The position numbers and the translations under genes are program-made. From Caenimonas soli (lineage in GTDB: Bacteria; Pseudomonadota; Gammaproteobacteria; Burkholderiales; Burkholderiaceae_C), in NCBI RefSeq assembly GCF_013155545.1, contig NZ_JABJVV010000003.1, positions 286,667 through 350,666 on the forward strand: a DNA stretch of 64,000 bases, read 5' to 3'. Under the pieces are notes generated by a model. It searched no databases and was not told the DNA's origin. It saw only the letters and a program-made list of their open reading frames with translations. Of this stretch, positions 1 to 11,301 are shown in pieces. Numbering within the stretch: position 1 is the first letter of the stretch; each line of letters begins with the position of its first letter.

Positions 1-2
1 GC

Positions 3-1487
3 GCGCTGGCGCTGCATGACTTCAGTTTCGTCGAAGACGATGCGCAGGTCCTGTGCTCGCTGCTGCGCAATGCGGTGACGCGCAAGGAGGCGGGCGTCAA
101 TGTCTTGCTGTATGGGCCGCCCGGCACCGGCAAGACCGAGCTGGCCAAGGTGGTGGCGCAGGCCGCCGGCCTGGAACTGTTCGAGGTGGAGTACGCCGAC
201 CGCGACGGCAATTCGCTGAGCGGCCGCGACCGCTATCGCTCCTTGCAGATCGCGCAGGTGTTCCTCAAGGGCAGCGCGCAAGCCGCCCTGCTGTTCGACG
301 AGGTGGAGGACGTGTTTCCGCCGATCTCCAGCGAGGCCGCGCAGCTGATGGCGCGAGCCGAGCAGGTGGTGGCGCCGCCCAACAGCAGCGTCAGCGGCAA
401 GGCCTGGGTCAACCAGATCCTGGAATCCAACGCCGTGCCCACCATCTGGGTCACCAACCGCATCGAGCAGATCGACCCGGCCTTCCGCCGCCGCTTCGCC
501 TACCACCTGGAACTGAAGTCGCCGCCGCCGGGCGCTCGCGAAGGGCTGGTGCGCAAGACGCTGGAAGGCGTCACCGTGTCGGAAGCCTTCGTCGGCAAGC
601 TGACCGAGCGCAAGGGGCTAACCCCGGCCCAGATCCGCACCGCGGTGCGCTTCGCCGGGCTGGCCAGTGCGGACGGCAGCTCGATGGAAAGCCTGATCGA
701 GCGCCAGCTGCGCAACTCGGACCAGGCGCTGGGCAACCGCGCCCACGACTCCGGCGAGCGCCGCAGCGTCACCACCTACGACCTGGACATGCTGAACGTG
801 GAGACCCGCTTCGAAGTGCCGCGCATCGTGCAGGCGCTCAAGGCGCGCGGCCACGGCACCCTGTGTTTCTACGGCGCGCCCGGCACCGGCAAGACCGCGC
901 TGGCGGAGCACATCGCCAAGAGCCTGGACAAGCCCCTGCTGATCAAGCAGGCCAGCGACCTGATGAGCAAGTATGTCGGCGAGACCGAGCAGAACATGGC
1001 CGGCATGTTCCGCGAAGCCGAGAACGAAAAGGCCGTGCTGCTGCTCGACGAGGCCGACAGTTTCCTGCAGGACCGGCGCGGCGCGCAGCGCACCTACGAG
1101 GTGACCGAGGTCAACGAGATGCTGCAGGGCATGGAGCGCTTCAACGGCATCTTTGTGTGCACCACCAACCTGATGGATCGCATCGACCAGGCGGCCTTGC
1201 GGCGCTTCACTTTCAAGATCCGCTTCAAGCCGCTGACGGCGGTACAGCGCGAAAAGATGTTCGTGACCGAAGCGCTGGGCGGTGATGCGGCCTTGCTGAC
1301 GGACCAGACCCGGGCCCGCCTGTTGCGGCTGGAGCAGCTATGCCCCGGCGACTTCGCGGCCGTGAAGCGCCAAGTCGATATCCTGGACGCGCAGTTCGGC
1401 GTGGAAGAGTTCCTGGATCAGCTCGAGGCCGAGCACCGCATCAAGCCCGAGGTGCGCGAGGCGCGCAACATCGGGTTCTTGCAGTAG
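3..1487 (+). CDS. Tandem AAA-family ATPase, 5' end outside window
   Basis: The reading frame is open from base 3, so the N-terminus lies outside the window; about 494 residues are visible. It has two AAA modules. The first has Walker A GPPGTGKTE (near 114-140), Walker B LLFDEVEDV and an arginine-finger stretch DPAFRRRF. The second has GAPGTGKTA (near 873-900), LLLDEADSF and DQAALRRF. Both modules look catalytically intact, so it should work as an ATP-driven ring remodeler or chaperone. No protease or membrane domain is seen in the visible part. It ends 86 bases before the convergent recQ gene, with a hairpin repeat between them. The substrate is unknown. Confidence 0.85.
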   Translation, partial: ALALHDFSFVEDDAQVLCSLLRNAVTRKEAGVNVLLYGPPGTGKTELAKVVAQAAGLELFEVEYADRDGNSLSGRDRYRSLQIAQVFLKGSAQAALLFDEVEDVFPPISSEAAQLMARAEQVVAPPNSSVSGKAWVNQILESNAVPTIWVTNRIEQIDPAFRRRFAYHLELKSPPPGAREGLVRKTLEGVTVSEAFVGKLTERKGLTPAQIRTAVRFAGLASADGSSMESLIERQLRNSDQALGNRAHDSGERRSVTTYDLDMLNVETRFEVPRIVQALKARGHGTLCFYGAPGTGKTALAEHIAKSLDKPLLIKQASDLMSKYVGETEQNMAGMFREAENEKAVLLLDEADSFLQDRRGAQRTYEVTEVNEMLQGMERFNGIFVCTTNLMDRIDQAALRRFTFKIRFKPLTAVQREKMFVTEALGGDAALLTDQTRARLLRLEQLCPGDFAAVKRQVDILDAQFGVEEFLDQLEAEHRIKPEVREARNIGFLQ

Positions 1488-1496
1488 CGGGGTTCT

Positions 1497-1569
1497 GTCA
1501 TTGCGGGCTCGACCCGCAATCCATGGCGGCGCGCCAAATACCTGGATGCCGGATCGAGTCCGGCATGAC
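1497..1569. repeat. Intergenic double-hairpin repeat between convergent genes
   Basis: The ends are GTCAT and ATGAC. Inside are two perfect hairpins: TGCGGG/CCCGCA (1502-1507 with 1513-1518, loop CTCGA) and GCCGGA/TCCGGC (1548-1553 with 1559-1564, loop TCGAG). The form resembles dispersed extragenic repeats that I recall from Comamonadaceae chromosomes. It sits exactly between the convergent AAA ATPase and recQ and may act as a bidirectional transcription stop, although there is no U-tract. Confidence 0.6.
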
Positions 1570-1573
1570 AAAC

Positions 1574-3439
1574 CTAAGACACGCCGTCCACGACCCGCAG
1601 CACTTCTTCCCCATAGGCTTCGAGTTTCTTCGCGCCCAGCCCGCTGATGCCCTGCAGGTCGTCCAGCGATTGCGGCGCCAGCGCGGCGATGGCCGCCAGC
1701 GTTGCATCGTGAAAGATCACATAAGCCGGCAGGTTGTGGGAACGTGCCACTTCGGCGCGCCAGGCCTTGAGCGCGGCAAAGCGCGCCTGGCCCGCATCGG
1801 TCAAGCCGGCCGCCACCGCGGGGGCTGTTTTCGCGGTGGAGCCCTTGCGTCGGCGTGAGTCCGCCGGCAGCGACACCGACTCGCGCAGCTGCACCGGCGT
1901 TTCGCCCTTGAGCACGCCGCGCGAGCCGTCGGTGAGCTTCAAGGTGTTGAAGGCCTGGCCATCCACGGCCAGCGCACCGGTGGCGATCAGCTGGCGCAGC
2001 ACGCCGCGCAGCTGCGCCTCGCTGAACTCCGCGCCGATGCCGAAGGTGCTGAGCTTGTCATGGGCAAACTGCGCCACCTTCTCGGTTTTCTTGCCGCGCA
2101 GGATGTCCATCACATGGCCGGCGCCGAAGCTGATGCCGCTTTGCTGCTGCACCCGATAGATGGTGGACAGCAGCTTGCGCGCGGCATCGGTGCCGTCCCA
2201 GATTTCGGGCGGGTTCAGGCAGTTGTCGCAGTTGCCGCAAGCTGTGGAGGCTTCACCAAAGTAGCCGAGCAGGCGCACCCGCCGGCAGTCGGTTGCTTCC
2301 GCCAGCGCCAGCAGCGCATCGAGCTTGCCCCGCATCACCTGCTTGAAGTCCTCGCCGGCCGGGCTCTCGTCGATCATGCGGCGCTGGTTCACCACGTCCT
2401 GCAGGCCGTAGGCCATCCAGGCGGCAGCGGGCAGCCCGTCGCGGCCGGCACGGCCAGTCTCCTGGTAATAGCCTTCGATGTTCTTGGGCATGTCCAGGTG
2501 CGCCACGAAACGCACGTCGGGCTTGTCGATCCCCATGCCAAAGGCAATGGTCGCCACCATCACGATCGCCTCTTCGCGGAGGAAGCGGTCTTGGTTGGCC
2601 TGCCGCACCTCGGAGTCCAGGCCGGCGTGATAGGGCAGGGCCCGGATGCCTTGCTGGCTCAGTGTCTGGGCGATCTCCTCGACCCGCTTGCGCGACTGGC
2701 AATAGACGATGCCGGCATCGCCCTCGTGCTCACGCTCTATGAAGCGCAGCAGCTGGGTGGTGGCATCCTTTTTCTCGACGATGGTGTAGCCAATGTTCGG
2801 GCGGTCGAAGCTGCTGATGAACTGGCGCGCCTGCTCCAGCTGCAGCCGCTCGACGATGTCCTCGCGGGTAATGGCATCGGCCGTGGCCGTCAGCGCGACG
2901 CGCGGCACCGAGGCATAGCGCTCGTGCAGCACCGTCAACGCCCGGTATTCGGGCCTGAAGTCATGGCCCCATTGGCTGACGCAATGGGCTTCGTCGATGG
3001 CGAACAAGCTGAGCTTGCCGCGCTCGTACAGCGAATCGAGCTGGGCCAGGAAGCGCGGCGTGGTCACCCGCTCGGGGGCGGCGTAAATCAGGGTGACGTC
3101 GCCGCGCAGCATGCGCTTTTCCACGGCGTTGGCCTGCTCGCCCGACAGGGTCGAGTTGAGGAACTCGGCCTCGACGCCGGCCTCATGCAGGGCGCCGACC
3201 TGGTCGTGCATCAAGGCGATCAGGGGCGACACCACGATGGCCACGCCATGGCCGGCGCGCTGGCGCGCAATCGCCGGGATCTGGTAGCACAGCGACTTGC
3301 CGCCGCCGGTGGGCATCAGCACCAGGGCATCGCCGCCGGCAATGACGTGATCGACGATGGCCGCCTGGGGCCCGCGAAACTGTTCGTAGCCGAATATTTC
3401 GTGGAGGATGGAGCGGGGCGGGGAGGGCGGTGGCAGCAA
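1574..3439 (-). CDS. recQ: ATP-dependent DNA helicase RecQ
   Basis: This 3'-to-5' superfamily 2 helicase acts in recombinational repair and fork processing. At 621 residues it is a normal RecQ length. Visible motifs are motif [14 protein letters not shown] (near residue 45), the DEAH box [19 protein letters not shown], motif [12 protein letters not shown], the zinc cluster ending CGNCDNC, an RQC/winged-helix region, and a C-terminal HRDC domain ([15 protein letters not shown]). The start is the TTG at 3439, since no ATG lies near the conserved [12 protein letters not shown] beginning; there is no strong Shine-Dalgarno. It is divergent from metH1 with only 52 bases between them. Confidence 0.95.
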   Translation of the reverse strand: MLPPPSPPRSILHEIFGYEQFRGPQAAIVDHVIAGGDALVLMPTGGGKSLCYQIPAIARQRAGHGVAIVVSPLIALMHDQVGALHEAGVEAEFLNSTLSGEQANAVEKRMLRGDVTLIYAAPERVTTPRFLAQLDSLYERGKLSLFAIDEAHCVSQWGHDFRPEYRALTVLHERYASVPRVALTATADAITREDIVERLQLEQARQFISSFDRPNIGYTIVEKKDATTQLLRFIEREHEGDAGIVYCQSRKRVEEIAQTLSQQGIRALPYHAGLDSEVRQANQDRFLREEAIVMVATIAFGMGIDKPDVRFVAHLDMPKNIEGYYQETGRAGRDGLPAAAWMAYGLQDVVNQRRMIDESPAGEDFKQVMRGKLDALLALAEATDCRRVRLLGYFGEASTACGNCDNCLNPPEIWDGTDAARKLLSTIYRVQQQSGISFGAGHVMDILRGKKTEKVAQFAHDKLSTFGIGAEFSEAQLRGVLRQLIATGALAVDGQAFNTLKLTDGSRGVLKGETPVQLRESVSLPADSRRRKGSTAKTAPAVAAGLTDAGQARFAALKAWRAEVARSHNLPAYVIFHDATLAAIAALAPQSLDDLQGISGLGAKKLEAYGEEVLRVVDGVS

Positions 3440-3491
3440 GATGGCCCGTATTGTCCAGGGAAAAGGCCGCGTTATCTACAATAAGGCCATC

Positions 3492-4538
3492 ATGAAACCG
3501 ATCATCTACACCCGCGGCCAGGCCCTGCCGGCCATCCTCGAGCAACGCATCGCGATTCTCGACGGCGCCATGGGCACGATGATCCAGCGTTTCAAGCTGA
3601 CCGAGGCCAATTACCGCGGCGAGCGCTTCAAGGACCACCCCAAGGACCTGAAGAACAACGGCGAGCTGCTCAGCCTGACGCGGCCCGACGTGATCCGCGA
3701 CATCCACGAGGGCTACCTCGCGGCCGGCACCGACATCATCGAGACCAATACCTTCGGCGCGACGCGCATCGCCCAGGACGACTACGAGCTGGGCCACCTG
3801 GCGCGCGAGATGAACCTGGAGTCGGCGAAGCTGGCGCGCGCCGCCTGCGACAAATTCTCGACGCCCGACAAGCCGCGCTTCGTTGCCGGCGCCCTCGGCC
3901 CCACGCCCAAGACGGCCAGCATCAGCCCGGACGTGAACGATCCGGCCGCCCGCAACGTCGATTTCGAGCAGCTGCGCTCGGCCTACTACGAGCAGGTCGA
4001 GGCGCTGGTGGAAGGCGGCTCCGATCTGCTGCTGGTCGAGACCATCTTCGACACGCTCAACGCCAAGGCCGCGCTGTTCGCCGTCGACGAGTATTTCGAG
4101 AAGTCAGGCGAGCGCCTGCCGCTCATCATCAGCGGCACCGTGACCGACGCGTCCGGGCGCATCCTCAGCGGCCAGACCGTCACGGCCTTCTGGTACAGCG
4201 TGCGCCATGCGCAGCCGCTGGCGATCGGCCTGAACTGCGCCCTGGGCGCGGCGCTGATGCGCCCGTACATCCAGGAGCTGGCCAAGGTGGCGCCGGATAC
4301 CTTCATCAGCTGCTACCCGAACGCCGGGCTGCCCAATCCGATGAGCGACACCGGCTTCGATGAAACGCCCGACGTCACTGCGCGGCTGCTGCGCGAGTTT
4401 GCCGCCGAAGGCCTGGTGAACATCGTCGGCGGCTGCTGCGGCACGACGCCGGAGCACATCGCCGCGATCCGCCAGGCGGTCGAGCCGCTGCCCATCCGGT
4501 CGTTGCAGAAATCGTTCTTCTATAAAGAAGCGGCCTGA
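3492..4538 (+). CDS. metH1: Methionine synthase, homocysteine-binding half
   Basis: This is the homocysteine S-methyltransferase domain of cobalamin-dependent methionine synthase as a separate protein of 348 residues. It begins with the family signature [22 protein letters not shown]. The zinc ligands are visible as the Cys of GLNCALGA and the CC of [13 protein letters not shown] near the C-terminus. The pterin, B12 and activation domains are encoded 3.5 kb downstream at 8043-10763, so the two proteins must act together. The ATG at 3492 was chosen because it begins conserved sequence and has AAGG 5 bases upstream; the longer frame overlaps recQ. Confidence 0.92.
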   Translation: MKPIIYTRGQALPAILEQRIAILDGAMGTMIQRFKLTEANYRGERFKDHPKDLKNNGELLSLTRPDVIRDIHEGYLAAGTDIIETNTFGATRIAQDDYELGHLAREMNLESAKLARAACDKFSTPDKPRFVAGALGPTPKTASISPDVNDPAARNVDFEQLRSAYYEQVEALVEGGSDLLLVETIFDTLNAKAALFAVDEYFEKSGERLPLIISGTVTDASGRILSGQTVTAFWYSVRHAQPLAIGLNCALGAALMRPYIQELAKVAPDTFISCYPNAGLPNPMSDTGFDETPDVTARLLREFAAEGLVNIVGGCCGTTPEHIAAIRQAVEPLPIRSLQKSFFYKEAA

Positions 4539-4671
4539 GAAGGCTGACCCGGGAACACGCCTTCGACGAACGGTGAGATATTCGCCAGCATCCGCGCCAC
4601 GTATTCCTCCTTTTCCCCGACCGGTGCGACGCGAAGCTACTGATCCCAACGGGTCACCTATTGAGTCGGGC

Positions 4672-4697
4672 CGCCAGCGGGCGGTAACCCGCTGGCG
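4672..4697. terminator. Strong GC hairpin without U-tract
   Basis: The arms CGCCAGCGGG (4672-4681) and CCCGCTGGCG (4688-4697) are perfectly complementary over 10 bases, with the loop CGGTAA. CCTTGTC follows rather than a run of T, so it is at best a weak intrinsic terminator or an mRNA 3'-end stabilizer for metH1. Confidence 0.4.
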
Positions 4698-4798
4698 CCT
4701 TGTCATCCGCATGCGCGGGTAGCGCATCCGTCGTGCATCAAGTTTGATCGTCCCGGTGGCGAAAGTCTTTCCGTTTTTTCGGCCTTTGATGCTTCAGG

Positions 4799-4813
4799 CA
4801 GGAAAATTTCCTG
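4799..4813. promoter_or_regulatory. Lrp-box-like inverted repeat
   Basis: CAGGAAAATTTCCTG is a perfect 7+7 inverted repeat around a central A. It matches the E. coli Lrp consensus YAGHAWATTWTDCTR at 12 of 15 positions by my alignment. It ends 31 bases before the start of the Lrp/AsnC gene, which fits autoregulation. Confidence 0.5.
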
Positions 4814-4844
4814 AATGGAGTGACCAAGCAGATAATCCATCTGC

Positions 4845-5294
4845 ATGGACCAAATCGACCGAAAAATCCTCAAGGTGTTGCAGGCCAACGCCCGGGCCAG
4901 CCTGCAGGAGATTGGCCAGGCCGTCGGCCTGAGCAGCTCGCCTTGCTGGGAGCGCATCCGCAAACTGGAGCAGTCCGGGGTGATCGAGGGCTACACGGTG
5001 CGGCTCAATGCGCAAGGACTCGGGCTGGCTGACACGGTGCTGGTCCAGTTGACCTTGGACAGCCATACCGACAACACGCTGGAAAAATTCGGCGAGACGC
5101 TGGCGGCGATTCCCGAGGTGATCGAGGCCTACCTGGTCTCCGGCGAATACGACTACCTGCTGCGGGTGGCGGTGAAGGACACACGCGATTACGAGCGACT
5201 GCTGCGCGAACGCCTGTACAAAATCAAAGGCATACGCCACAGCAAGTCGAGCTTCGTGCTGCGCACCTTGAAGAAGGCCGACCTGCCGCTGTGA
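4845..5294 (+). CDS. Lrp/AsnC family transcriptional regulator
   Basis: This 149-residue regulator has the usual two parts. The N-terminal helix-turn-helix starts at DRKILKVLQANARASLQEIG and continues through GLSSSPCWERIRKLEQSGVI. The C-terminal RAM ligand-binding domain includes EVIEAYLVSGEYDYLLRV. Lrp/AsnC proteins sense amino acids and assemble into octamers. The start is the ATG at 4845. The inverted repeat at 4799-4813 probably mediates autoregulation. The effector is unknown; adjacent methionine synthase genes make an amino-acid signal plausible, but that is inference. Confidence 0.9.
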   Translation: MDQIDRKILKVLQANARASLQEIGQAVGLSSSPCWERIRKLEQSGVIEGYTVRLNAQGLGLADTVLVQLTLDSHTDNTLEKFGETLAAIPEVIEAYLVSGEYDYLLRVAVKDTRDYERLLRERLYKIKGIRHSKSSFVLRTLKKADLPL

Positions 5295-5297
5295 CCG

Positions 5298-6371
5298 CTA
5301 CTTCTGCCGTGGCGTTCGCAGCCCACGGTCCGGAGTGCTCAAGGTCCCCTTGCGAACTTCCTGCACGGCCCGGGCCACCGCGCGGGCCGTGTTGCGGACT
5401 TCCTCGGCCACCGCATGGTCGGCGTCCAGCGCCTCGTGGCTGGTGGCGTAGGGCTCGTAATAGCCGATGTAGCGGTCCAGCCGGCTGGCCGGGCCGGCAT
5501 CGATGAGCCCCATCCAGTCCAGCCAGTCGCACAGCGACCGGCGCGCGCCTTCGATGCCGGCCACGTCGCCGTGCACCACCACCCCGTAGGTCCGCCCGGC
5601 CAGGTGCTTGGGATAGGGCCAGCCCTCCAGCTCGACCGCCTTGGCCTTTGCCGGGTCCTTGCCGCCGGTCAGCGTCGGGTCCGGATTGCCACCGTCGGCG
5701 CAGACCAGGCGATCCATCATCAGCTTGAGCGGGCTGGCCGCCTGGTACCAGTGCGTGGGCGTCAGCAGCAACACGCCATGGGCCGAGACCCAGCGCTCGT
5801 AGATCTCCGCCATCCAGTCGCCGATCTGGCCCAGCGCATGGTTGGGGTAGCAGCTGCAGGGCCAGTGGCACAGCGGCATGGCGGTGGACACACAGCCCTT
5901 GCAAGGATGGATGTGCCGCTGATAGTCCGAGGTCAGCAGGCTCAGGTCCAGCAGGTCCACCTGCATGGCTTCGGCGCGCAGGGCCTCGGCCGCGAACTGG
6001 GCCAGCCGCCAGGTCTTGGAGATTTCGCCGGGACAGGTGCCGTCGTTGCGCGGTCCGCCGGCGATCACCAGCACCTGGGAGGGCGTGCTCGCCTCCTGCC
6101 AGCGGGCCTGGGCCGCCTGCAGCCGCTGGCGGGTCTCGATCCACTCCACCGACAGGTCGTAATCCGGGTCGGCGAATCCGGGCCCGGCCTTGCGCGTGTA
6201 GGGCGCCTTGCGGCCTTCCTGGTAGGCGTCCCAGGCGATGGCTTCCAGGCGGTCGATCGCCGCGCGCTCCTTGTCATAGGCGGGATCGTAGAACTTCTGG
6301 AAAAAGATATTCTTGAAAGTTTCGCGCGGATGAGGCGGCGGCGCTTGGCCTTTGCGGACTGTCGACGGCAT
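5298..6371 (-). CDS. Flavodoxin-fold NAD(P)H-dependent FMN oxidoreductase
   Basis: The protein has 357 residues. The central part (residues about 85-290) looks like the NADPH-dependent FMN reductase/flavodoxin fold: VLVIAGGPRNDGTCPGEISK resembles the flavin phosphate loop, and THWYQAASPLKLMMDRL matches the loop after strand 3. The N-terminal ~85 residues are a charged extension. A Cys-rich segment (HPCKGCVSTAMPLCHWPCSC) inside the core is unusual and might bind metal. The start at 6371 is supported by AGGAAGGA 6 bases upstream; the longer frame to 6476 would overlap the divergent RIO kinase gene. The substrate is unknown. Confidence 0.75.
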   Translation of the reverse strand: MPSTVRKGQAPPPHPRETFKNIFFQKFYDPAYDKERAAIDRLEAIAWDAYQEGRKAPYTRKAGPGFADPDYDLSVEWIETRQRLQAAQARWQEASTPSQVLVIAGGPRNDGTCPGEISKTWRLAQFAAEALRAEAMQVDLLDLSLLTSDYQRHIHPCKGCVSTAMPLCHWPCSCYPNHALGQIGDWMAEIYERWVSAHGVLLLTPTHWYQAASPLKLMMDRLVCADGGNPDPTLTGGKDPAKAKAVELEGWPYPKHLAGRTYGVVVHGDVAGIEGARRSLCDWLDWMGLIDAGPASRLDRYIGYYEPYATSHEALDADHAVAEEVRNTARAVARAVQEVRKGTLSTPDRGLRTPRQK

Positions 6372-6466
6372 GGAAATCCTTCCTGGACAACGGCGATCCT
6401 CATTCTGTATCGGTGCACGCAAACCGTGGGTAACAGGGCCAGCCCGACAGGGGGCGACAATACGGG

Positions 6467-7321
6467 ATGAAAGCACCCAAGCGCCTGCAGTCCCTGGTCG
6501 AAGAAGGCCTGATCGATACCGTGGTGCGCCAGCTGATGAGCGGCAAGGAAGCCGAGGTCTACGTGGTGCGCTGCGGCGAGGAAACGCGCTGCGCCAAGAT
6601 CTACAAGGAAGCCACGCAGCGCAGCTTCCGCCAGGCCGTCGACTACACCGAGAACCGCAAGGTCAAGAACACCCGCCAGGCCCGCGCCATGGCCAAGGGC
6701 ACCCGCTTTGGCAGGGAAGCGGCAGAGGCAGCCTGGCAAAGCGCCGAGGTCGATGCCCTGCATCGCCTGGCCGCCGCCGGCGTGCGCGTGCCCAAGCCCT
6801 ACAACTTCTGGGAGGGCGTGCTGCTGATGGAACTGGTGGCCGACGAGCATGGCGATGCAGCGCCGCGCCTGAACGACGTGACCTTCTCGCCCGAAGAGGC
6901 GCGCGTCCACCACGCCACGCTGCTGGTGGAAGTGGTGCGCATGCTTTGCGCCGGGGTGGTGCACGGCGACCTGTCGGAGTTCAACATCCTGCTGGCGGCG
7001 GACGGGCCGGTGATCATCGACCTGCCGCAGGCGGTGGACGCCGCCGGCAACAACCACGCCAGCCGCATGCTGCTGCGCGATGTCGGCAACCTGCGGGCCT
7101 TCTTCGGCCGCTTCGCGCCGGAGCTGCTGGAAACCCACTACGGGCCGGAGATCTGGCAGCTCTATGAGCGCGGCGTGCTGAGCCCGGAGTCGGCGCTGAC
7201 CGGCCGCTTCGAGAAGAAGGCCGGGCCGGTGGACATGGGGGGTGTGCTGCGCGAGATCGACGATGCGCGCGACCAAGAGGCGGCGCGGCTGCTGCGGCTC
7301 AGAGCGGCATCAGTTCGTTGA
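6467..7321 (+). CDS. RIO1-like serine protein kinase
   Basis: The protein has 284 residues and the atypical RIO kinase fold, as in the PA4780-type bacterial family. Visible features are the ATP-binding lysine region EAEVYVVRCGEETRCAKIYK, a flexible loop rich in basic residues (YTENRKVKNTRQAR), the catalytic loop VVHGDLSEFNILL with Asp and Asn, and the metal-binding IIDLPQAVD in place of DFG. All catalytic residues are present. It is divergent from the flavodoxin-type gene (95 bases between starts) and converges with the cyclic-nucleotide-binding gene, overlapping it by 23 bases. The substrate is unknown. Confidence 0.88.
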   Translation: MKAPKRLQSLVEEGLIDTVVRQLMSGKEAEVYVVRCGEETRCAKIYKEATQRSFRQAVDYTENRKVKNTRQARAMAKGTRFGREAAEAAWQSAEVDALHRLAAAGVRVPKPYNFWEGVLLMELVADEHGDAAPRLNDVTFSPEEARVHHATLLVEVVRMLCAGVVHGDLSEFNILLAADGPVIIDLPQAVDAAGNNHASRMLLRDVGNLRAFFGRFAPELLETHYGPEIWQLYERGVLSPESALTGRFEKKAGPVDMGGVLREIDDARDQEAARLLRLRAASVR

Positions 7322-7937
7322 TCTCTTCGTTCATCGCCTGCGTCAGCTGGGCGTAGAGCTTGAGCTTTTCCTGGCTCTCGCGCATGCGCTGGGCGATGCG
7401 CAGCGAGACCGCCATCATCAGCTTGGCGGCTGTGCGCGGGTCGTCGCTCAGCAGCTGGTTCAGGGCATCGCGGGTGAGGATGGCGCAGCGCAGGTCCGAC
7501 ATCGCGGTGCAGGAGGCCGAGCGCGGGGACCCATCCAGCAGGCCCATTTCGCCGATCAGGTTGCCGGGGCCGAGCACCGTGACCGTGATCGGCGCCGTGC
7601 GGCTGACCACGATGGTTTCTATCGTGACTTCGCCGTCCAGCACCAGCAGCATGAAACCGGTGTTGTCGGTGTCGCCTTCCCGGATGAAGGTCGTGCCCTC
7701 GGGAATCCGGCGCGGCTGCATATAAGCCACGATGGCGCGGGCCTCGTCGTGGCTGAGCTGCATCAGGGCGCTGGGGGCCGTCAGCATGTCGGCCGCCCGA
7801 TCCGCCGCCGTGGAACCTGCGATCTGGCGCAGCCGCTCCTCGCGGATGCGCGGATCGACCGGCTCGGCAGCCTTTTTGCCGAGCAGGCGGCCTATCATGC
7901 CGGGAACAGGTGTAGCGATGGTCTGGGCGGGCTGCAT
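7299..7937 (-). CDS. Cyclic-nucleotide-binding domain protein without HTH
   Basis: This 212-residue protein has one cNMP-binding beta-barrel (about residues 70-175). The phosphate-binding cassette is visible as GEMGLLDGSPRSAS. The C-terminus is helical (RIAQRMRESQEKLKLYAQL) and lacks the Crp/Fnr winged helix, so it is not a DNA-binding Crp homologue. It may be a signalling adaptor. The start at 7937 lies just upstream of the SAH riboswitch on the opposite strand. Its 3' end overlaps the RIO kinase gene. Confidence 0.82.
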   Translation of the reverse strand: MQPAQTIATPVPGMIGRLLGKKAAEPVDPRIREERLRQIAGSTAADRAADMLTAPSALMQLSHDEARAIVAYMQPRRIPEGTTFIREGDTDNTGFMLLVLDGEVTIETIVVSRTAPITVTVLGPGNLIGEMGLLDGSPRSASCTAMSDLRCAILTRDALNQLLSDDPRTAAKLMMAVSLRIAQRMRESQEKLKLYAQLTQAMNEEINELMPL

Positions 7938-7954
7938 TTAGAATCGATGCTATT

Positions 7955-8023
7955 CCAAGGAGCGCTGCAGCGATTAAGCATTTTGCCTAACGTCAGGCTT
8001 GGGATCCCAACCGCGCTCACCTG
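7955..8023 (+). ncRNA. S-adenosylhomocysteine (SAH) riboswitch
   Basis: The conserved SAH riboswitch core is readable. GGAGCGCTGC (7959-7968) has GAGCGC (7960-7965) pairing with GCGCTC (8013-8018) to form P1. P2 is formed by 7971-7980 with 7985-7993, with one bulged A and one mismatch. The CAGGCTTGGG block (from 7994) and CGCGCTCAC (8012-8020) match the family. SAH riboswitches turn on ahcY and metH when SAH accumulates. It lies directly ahead of the cobalamin half of methionine synthase, the expected target. Confidence 0.85.
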
Positions 8024-8040
8024 TACCGAAACAAGGTGAG
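8016..8040 (+). promoter_or_regulatory. Anti-Shine-Dalgarno hairpin linked to SAH riboswitch
   Basis: CTCACCT (8016-8022) can pair perfectly with AGGTGAG (8034-8040), which contains the Shine-Dalgarno for the ATG at 8043. Bases 8016-8018 also belong to the 3' strand of riboswitch helix P1. Ligand-stabilised P1 would therefore compete with this hairpin and free the ribosome-binding site, giving a translational ON switch. It also supports ATG 8043 as the start. Confidence 0.7.
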
Positions 8041-8042
8041 AG

Positions 8043-10763
<2,721 letters not shown>

Positions 10764-10854
10764 GCGTTCGTAGAAGCTCCATCGCAACCAGCTCATCTGT
10801 CGGCGAGCGGCCTGCGTCGGACGTTATGCAGGCCTATAACCCACGGAGACCGCG

Positions 10855-11301
10855 ATGAAGAAATTGTTCCTGGCTACCATGCTGTTGACCTCGGTGGCAG
10901 GTGCTTTCGCCCAGCCGGCGGAGCCTCCGGGCCGGGCCCTCGGCCACCGACTCAAGGTCGCAGCGCTGTGCGACAACTGCGGCAAGGTCCAGAGCGTGCG
11001 GGAAGAAAAGCGCAAGGGTGAGGGCGGGGCCGTCGGGATCGTGGGCGGCGCCGTGGTCGGTGGCCTGCTGGGCAACCAGGTCGGCAAGGGAACGGGCAAC
11101 ACCGTGGCCACCGTCGGCGGTGCGGTCGCGGGCGGCTTCGTCGGCAACGAGGTGCAAAAGAAGGTCACCAGCAAAACCGTCTGGGTGACCTCCGTCAAGC
11201 TAAAGGACGGCACGGTAAGGAATTTCGAGCAGGCCGCCAAGCCCACCTGGCAAGCCGGCCAAGTGGTCAAGGTGTCGGGCAACACCCTGCTCAAGTCCTG
11301 A
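10855..11301 (+). CDS. Glycine-zipper outer-membrane-type protein
   Basis: The protein has 148 residues. A signal peptide (MKKLFLATMLLTSVAGAFA) is followed by a short CDNC segment. A glycine-zipper 2TM repeat comes next (IVGGAVVGGLLGNQVGKG and VGGAVAGGFVGNEVQKK), then a small beta-rich tail ending GQVVKVSGNTLLKS. The layout is that of SlyB/17-kDa-antigen-like envelope proteins. It starts 91 bases after metH2, and its stop overlaps the convergent MFS gene by 11 bases. The precise role is unknown. Confidence 0.85.
   Translation: MKKLFLATMLLTSVAGAFAQPAEPPGRALGHRLKVAALCDNCGKVQSVREEKRKGEGGAVGIVGGAVVGGLLGNQVGKGTGNTVATVGGAVAGGFVGNEVQKKVTSKTVWVTSVKLKDGTVRNFEQAAKPTWQAGQVVKVSGNTLLKS

Larger units (their letters stand above)
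4539..4844. other. 306-base intergenic region with hairpin and short open fragment
   Basis: This stretch separates metH1 from the Lrp-type gene. It contains a strong hairpin (4672-4697) and an Lrp-box-like inverted repeat (4799-4813), annotated separately. On the minus strand, 4520-4636 reads as a short open fragment without a start, containing EKEEYVARML and ISPFVEGVFPG. It looks protein-like and may be the tail of a lost gene, but I do not recognise the family. Nothing else convincing was seen. Confidence 0.5.

Noticed and set aside
3451..3482. TTGTCC and TACAAT as a sigma-70 promoter for metH1
   Set aside because: The spacer would be 20 bases and the transcription start would fall almost on the ATG; not convincing enough to annotate.
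2060..3484. Long plus-strand frame antisense to recQ
   Set aside because: It mirrors the recQ coding region codon for codon and lacks any domain; recQ motifs are complete on the other strand.
4672..4697. Hairpin after metH1 as a strong intrinsic terminator
   Set aside because: The stem is excellent but no T-run follows, so it is listed only with low confidence.
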